56,684 bases of DNA from Lingula anatina. Lineage: Eukaryota > Brachiopoda > Lingulata > Lingulida > Lingulidae. Within the stretch, counting starts at the first letter, position 1. Every line of letters starts with the position of its first letter. The notes under the pieces are model-generated. The model saw nothing but the letters and a program-made list of their open reading frames with translations. It was not told the DNA's origin and searched no databases. The stretch is from contig NW_019773569.1 in the NCBI RefSeq assembly GCF_001039355.2, positions 26,015 through 82,698 of the forward strand, read 5' to 3'. This document shows, piece by piece, positions 52,689-56,684 of the stretch. Both the position numbers and the translations under genes were made by a program.

Positions 52689-52895
52689 CCCAGAGATTTA
52701 GATCGATCTAAAGATTAAGTTTTAGATCGACCTAACTCCCTGGGGGTTCACGCTAAATTGCAGTCAGCCGAGCGGGCACCATAGTTAATTACCCCCTTAC
52801 AGCTTTTAGTGGGCGGGACAGACGCTTAAGCCGGCCAAGCTGACAGTAATCTAGTGAGACTCCACACAGGGAGAGATCGATCTAAAAATCTATGG
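52689..52895. mobile_element. Long-palindrome MITE, copy 1
   Basis: The two halves are imperfect complements: both ends carry TTAGATCGATCT, followed inward by CTCCCTG, then AAATTGCAGTCAGC on the left against the complement of GCTGACAGTAATCTAG on the right. A central GCTTAAGCCGGCC segment follows the palindrome. It is related to the element at 53073. Confidence 0.75.
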
Positions 52896-53072
52896 AAATG
52901 GGGTGTTAGTCAAATATTTCATTGAACCCTTTAAATCGTCTGCTTAAGCTAAAACCTTAGAAATCGTTCTCTTAAGCAGCCTGTAAGTGGCTTTCTTTGC
53001 AAACAGGGAACTAACGACTGAAGGGATACCGTCTTTTGTGCTTTTTACAGTTATAAACAAGTGAGGGACCAT

Positions 53073-53301
53073 TCCCACAGATATTTGGATCGATCTATCT
53101 CCCTGTGCAGTTACACAAAATTGCTGTCAACTTAACCGGCTGTCTGTCATGCCTAGTAACGCTGTAAGGGGGTAATTATCTTTACCCTATAGCTGATTCG
53201 GTAGGCGTGACAGATAATTAAGCCGATTAAGTTGATAGCAATTTAATGAGACTCTCCAGGGAGGTACACCGATCCAGATGGATCGATCTAGATATTGGAA
53301 C
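53073..53301. mobile_element. Long-palindrome MITE, copy 2
   Basis: Same architecture as the element about 180 bases to the left. The ends carry GGATCGATCTA, then CTCCCTG, then AAATTGCTGTCAACTTAA on the left with its near-exact complement TTAAGTTGATAGCAATTTAA on the right. The two copies are clearly diverged, so they are not an assembly duplicate. Confidence 0.75.
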
Positions 53302-53516
53302 CCAGTCTTACTGTAAGTTGGATATTGATATGCGGCTACTCGTCCAACCAAAAAGATGGTATGTGTTAAAGCTTAAATATTTTAAAATGTTAATCCCATC
53401 AACACAGAAGATGCACACTTTTTACAAGCATGGCCTGCTTTGAGTTCTGTCTTCATGTTCTATCTTCGAAACTTACACAGTCGTGCTCTTTTCACTAGGA
53501 TGAAGAAAGAAGCCAA

Positions 53517-53863
53517 ACATTGAAAAAAATAGTAAAACAGTGGCGGTCTTTCAGGAAGGTGAGTGAAAATCTCAAAAATGTGCACAATATAAAGGAACTA
53601 ATGGAAGTCATTAATTTCCATATGATAACGACACTAAACTACGGATACATTGATTTCTCTCTTACTTTAAAACACTGTTTTGGCAGTCGAAACAATACAG
53701 CGATGCGTGCCCTATGTTATTGTTAACAGCTAAAATTTACGCATTATGTCTGTGTAAATGCAATTTCGTTGTATAAACTCTTATCTTCTGTCATACATGT
53801 ACATGTATTTATTCAGTTATGCATGGATTAATTACTATAACCTACATGTACACTTAATTTTTT
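53517..53863. repeat. Duplicated segment 3, copy A
   Basis: 347 bases repeated at 53865-54212 with only about two visible substitutions. It ends at the single n at 53864. Confidence 0.95.
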
Positions 53864-53864
53864 N

Positions 53865-54212
53865 AACATTGAAAAAAATAGTAAAACAGTGGCGGTCTTT
53901 CAGGAAGGTGAGTGAAAATCTCAAAAATGTGCACAATATAAAGGAACTAATGAAAGTCATTAATTTCCATATGATAACGACACTAAACTACGGATACATT
54001 GATTTCTCTCTTACTTTAAAACACTGTTTTGGCAGTCGAAACAATACAGCGATGCGTGCCCTATGTTATTGTTAACAGCTAAAATTTACGCATTGTGTCT
54101 GTGTAAATGCAATTTCGTTGTATAAACTCTTATCTTCTGTCATACATGTACATGTATTTATTCAGTTATGCATGGATTAATTACTATAACCTACATGTAC
54201 ACTTAATTTTTT
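53865..54212. repeat. Duplicated segment 3, copy B
   Basis: It begins immediately after the n at 53864 and continues into unique sequence beyond 54212. This is the same signature as the other two duplications in the window. Confidence 0.95.
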
Positions 54213-54719
54213 GGACACCGTTTTGAACATAAGATACTATATGTCTACCATAGTTACTGTGGATATTACAGATAATTTAATTACGGATAGAGAAAATAAT
54301 TAGATTTGAGCTGCCTTGGCGGAGGTCTTGCGTTTTCTGAGTGATTTTCTAGTTTTCCAATCAGCAGACTGCGATTCCCTTCACTGAATATGGAAGACGA
54401 ACGGCAAATTAAGTAATAGGCAGTGGTCACAGACACGCCCAAAAGTGGGACACGTGACTAATGCATAAACCAGCTAATATGTGTGACTCTTACTCAAGAA
54501 GTTTCAGTGCCTGTTCTTCTGTTGGGGCGTTGGCTATTACTCAATACAAATTGAACTCCGCCGGGTGGTTTCCGAAAAAGAATATTACCTGTCCTTCCAA
54601 AAGAGATCAGTAGTAGCTTAGACTAACCAATGGGGATCTGTTACACGATTCGATTTGTGACACCCACTTGACCATTGCCTTATATGGTAAACCACGTGCA
54701 AATCTCCGGTGCGAGTAAG

Positions 54720-54727
54720 TATAAATA
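54720..54727 (+). promoter_or_regulatory. TATA box of the secreted aerolysin-like gene
   Basis: TATAAATA lies 98 bases before the start codon at 54818, leaving room for a start site near 54750 and a 5' UTR of about 70 bases. A CACGTG-type E-box (ACCACGTGCA) sits just upstream at about 54691-54700. Confidence 0.65.
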
Positions 54728-54817
54728 CCCCTGCTTTCATACTCATTTTGTCCATCTGTCTTTTCGGGAGACGTTCGATCCGGATCCGTTACGACCCACT
54801 TTCGTCACTGCGAGAAG

Positions 54818-56106
54818 ATGCGCTTGTTCCTCACTCTTATGCTACTGTCTTTGGCGCTGTTGGCTGCAACAGGCAAGTTCCGCTAAATACTGCTGGTAGT
54901 ATATAACTGAAAAGCAGTACCAAGGTTTTTTTTCACTGAAAGCTATAAAAACGCATCGTTAAATTGCAGGCTGAAACGGTAGTATGCTTGAAGGGGTCCC
55001 GTCACAGCTAAGTCCGTATTTTGCAAGTAAACGCTCTTGGACTGCTTTTTAATTCTGGTTAGGGACCTGTCAACGTGATTTTTATTGAGATAAGATGCAG
55101 AACAGAACTAGCATATGAAATTTTCATAGTTCCTTGAACGTTTGTTCGACAGGGCATTTGGTTTAAAATGGATGTATAACTTGACTATTTGGTGAATTGA
55201 CAGCTAAATGGTTAATCGGCTATTCTTAAAACTATTCTTTTGGTTACAGATGCCTACACCAGTCCGAGGTTCATCCTAAAACATAGGTCTAGTGGGCGGT
55301 GCTATGACTACGTAAATTGGTGGAGACTTGGCCATCACTATGAGAAATTCCGAGCAGACAAGTGCGACAAAGCAGATGAACTGGTATGGGAGCAAGTGGA
55401 AGGGCACTATGGCTATCTAAAAGTGGTTGGTACGAAAGGCCATTGTCTGGGTCCTTGGGGTAGTTGGGCCAAGCCTGGCGATAACACTGCCATTTTCCCG
55501 CATAAAAACTGCTTTTCTTCTGCGCTGTTCAAAATCGACGAGGAGAACGGCTACATCAGACATGCTGGGGGAAGTTATGTCCATCCGTATCCCTTCAACA
55601 GCGAAAAACCGAACTGGCAGTCGGACCTGATTATACACAAAGGTACAAATTACAACAATAAGTTTGATTTTGTGCAGAAAAATAACCATAACGCTAAGGT
55701 CACGGTCATCCCAAAGCCCAATGTGTCCGGATCCTGGAAAAAGGTCACCTGCTGGGCGGACGTACACAAAGGTGAGCTCAAGTATTCGGTGAAAGTCGGC
55801 ACCAGCAAATCCTCTTCCTCGACCACGACACACGCTTGGGAAGTCTCATTCTCAGTTGCCTTCCTAATCATTCAATCCAGCACCAAGTACAGCGGTTCGT
55901 TCTCGTCCACATACCAGGAACAATGGCACACGGAATCTACCATAGAGAGAACAATCAAAATTGACCAAGATGGCGGCACCGTGTGTATATGGCAATGGAT
56001 CTACACATTTGACCAATTTCAGGATACCTTCACATTCAGATCTTTCACTCTACGCGAGACCCGCAACGAAACGGCTCCTACGCAAGTCCCCATGGGCAAA
56101 AAGTAG
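54818..56106 (+). CDS. Secreted two-domain protein: beta-trefoil-like N-terminus plus aerolysin-like (pore-former fold) C-terminus
   Basis: Exons 54818-54872 and 55250-56106; 303 residues. Exon 1 encodes only a signal peptide (LTLMLLSLALLAAT). The intron has a GC donor (AG|GCAAGT), and this is the only splice that joins the two frames. Residues of about 20-145 contain repeated short strands with G-R-C-Y-D, L-V-W-E and G-Y-I-R-type words that resemble a ricin-like beta-trefoil (sugar-binding) fold. Residues of about 150-285 are beta-rich, with a Ser/Thr run, a central alternating hydrophobic segment (near residues 215-222) flanked by Ser/Thr strands, and a G-G-T-V-C-I-W-Q-W strand, the general layout of aerolysin-superfamily proteins. 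Such proteins assemble into membrane pores in defence, digestion or venom, but some animal members act in endocytosis. Fold assignment is by eye, so moderate confidence; the gene itself is well supported. It is uninterrupted, and AATAAA follows. Confidence 0.82.
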
Positions 56107-56232
56107 AAAATCCCTTTTCAACTTGTTATTGCTTGTAGGAAGTTGAATTTTCAGAATTTATTTTCTATACGGATTTTCAGCTTTCCTTTATTATTGTTAT
56201 TGGAGATCTTCCAAAGGTGTGACCGTGGTGAA

Positions 56233-56238
56233 AATAAA
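56233..56238 (+). terminator. Polyadenylation signal of the secreted aerolysin-like gene
   Basis: AATAAA lies 127 bases after the stop codon, a normal 3' UTR length. Confidence 0.65.
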
Positions 56239-56684
56239 GAAATTTAGACCCACTGAACTTTGTTACATTTTCTTCCCTTTTTTTACCACGTGCCTTTAAT
56301 GTTTTGCTGAGGATGATACTGGAACTTACGTGTTGAAACGGAGATCTTTGAAAGCATCTGACCCGGTCTCTTGTAAATCGCCACTATTCCGCCAGGTAAC
56401 AAACAACCTTGCATTGTTTATGGCCGTCTTGCAAAGAAATGATAATGATAAAATAGAAATTCAGACCCATATATCTTACTTACGTTTTCTTAAGACTTTT
56501 CCTCTATTTTTCTACTCAGCGCTGTTCTGTCTTGAAATTTCGCTGAGGAACATTTTGGAAAGACGTTTCCTCTACCATCGCCGACGTGTTTGCCATTAAC
56601 ATTTTACCTTAATCGTTTTACACATACGACTGGGAAGGCCAAGATTTATACACCTGTCACTCGTAATTAAACAAGGCAGCAAAG
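56239..56684. other. Right-edge sequence, no gene seen
   Basis: An open frame at 56330-56599 (plus) has no recognisable domain, signal peptide or splice context and is probably chance. The window ends before any next gene can be recognised. Confidence 0.5.

Larger units (their letters stand above)
51130..54717. other. Intergenic region between the P450 and the secreted aerolysin-like gene
   Basis: This stretch holds the P450 upstream region, three inverted-repeat elements (52335-52619, 52689-52895, 53073-53301) and duplicated segment 3 (53517-54212). I see no supported gene; open frames such as 53758-54075 are made by the duplication. Confidence 0.65.

Noticed and set aside
53758-54075. 105-codon open frame upstream of the aerolysin-like gene
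   Set aside because: It spans the n at 53864 and is created by joining the two copies of duplicated segment 3.
1-56684. CRISPR arrays, prokaryotic operons, rRNA or tRNA genes
   Set aside because: I found none; the tandem repeats are microsatellites, and the gene structures are spliced and animal-type.

Overview
The window comes from an animal nuclear genome, most likely an AT-rich marine invertebrate. The genes are intron-rich with GT-AG splice sites, the intergenic DNA is full of microsatellites and short inverted-repeat elements, and TTC21B/IFT139 and a microsomal cytochrome P450 are clearly recognisable. I cannot name the phylum from sequence alone. The text is a draft scaffold: there is one 25-base gap (36031-36055) and three single-base n characters (8131, 15007, 53864). 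Each single n sits between two near-identical copies of the same DNA, which looks like unmerged haplotype contig ends and not real duplication.

Layout. (1) 221-9882, minus strand: the 5' part of a TTC21B/IFT139 gene (20 coding exons, about 794 residues), running off the left edge; its first five exons below the gap appear twice. (2) 9883-10543: a short head-to-head promoter. (3) 10544-31044, plus strand: an 18-exon gene for a roughly 713-residue protein built around seven copies of a G-x-G-A-P motif also found in the centrosome/cilium protein CSPP1; its first intron is 8.6 kb and holds the second duplication. (4) 31045-35722: 3' UTR and intergenic DNA. (5) 35723-44111: a cluster of three two-exon genes for small secreted cysteine-rich proteins (two plus strand, one minus), each made of three six-cysteine modules with exactly conserved spacing. 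I recognise no described family, and this is the best candidate for something new. (6) 46559-51129, minus strand: a complete 11-exon CYP2-clan P450 of 503 residues with normal haem, ExxR and PERF motifs but a degenerate I-helix oxygen-activation motif. (7) 51130-54717: intergenic DNA with three inverted-repeat elements and the third duplication. (8) 54818-56106, plus strand: a two-exon secreted protein with a beta-trefoil-like N-terminal half and an aerolysin-like C-terminal half, preceded by a clear TATA box.

How the genes relate. TTC21B and the CSPP1-like gene share a 661-bp divergent promoter and both point to cilia or centrosomes, so co-expression is plausible. The right half (cysteine-rich secreted cluster, P450, secreted pore-former-like protein) looks like a fast-evolving secretory, defence or detoxification neighbourhood; no operon-like link is implied. 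All exon boundaries were read by eye from splice consensus plus reading-frame continuity; every multi-exon model given here keeps an open frame across all junctions.
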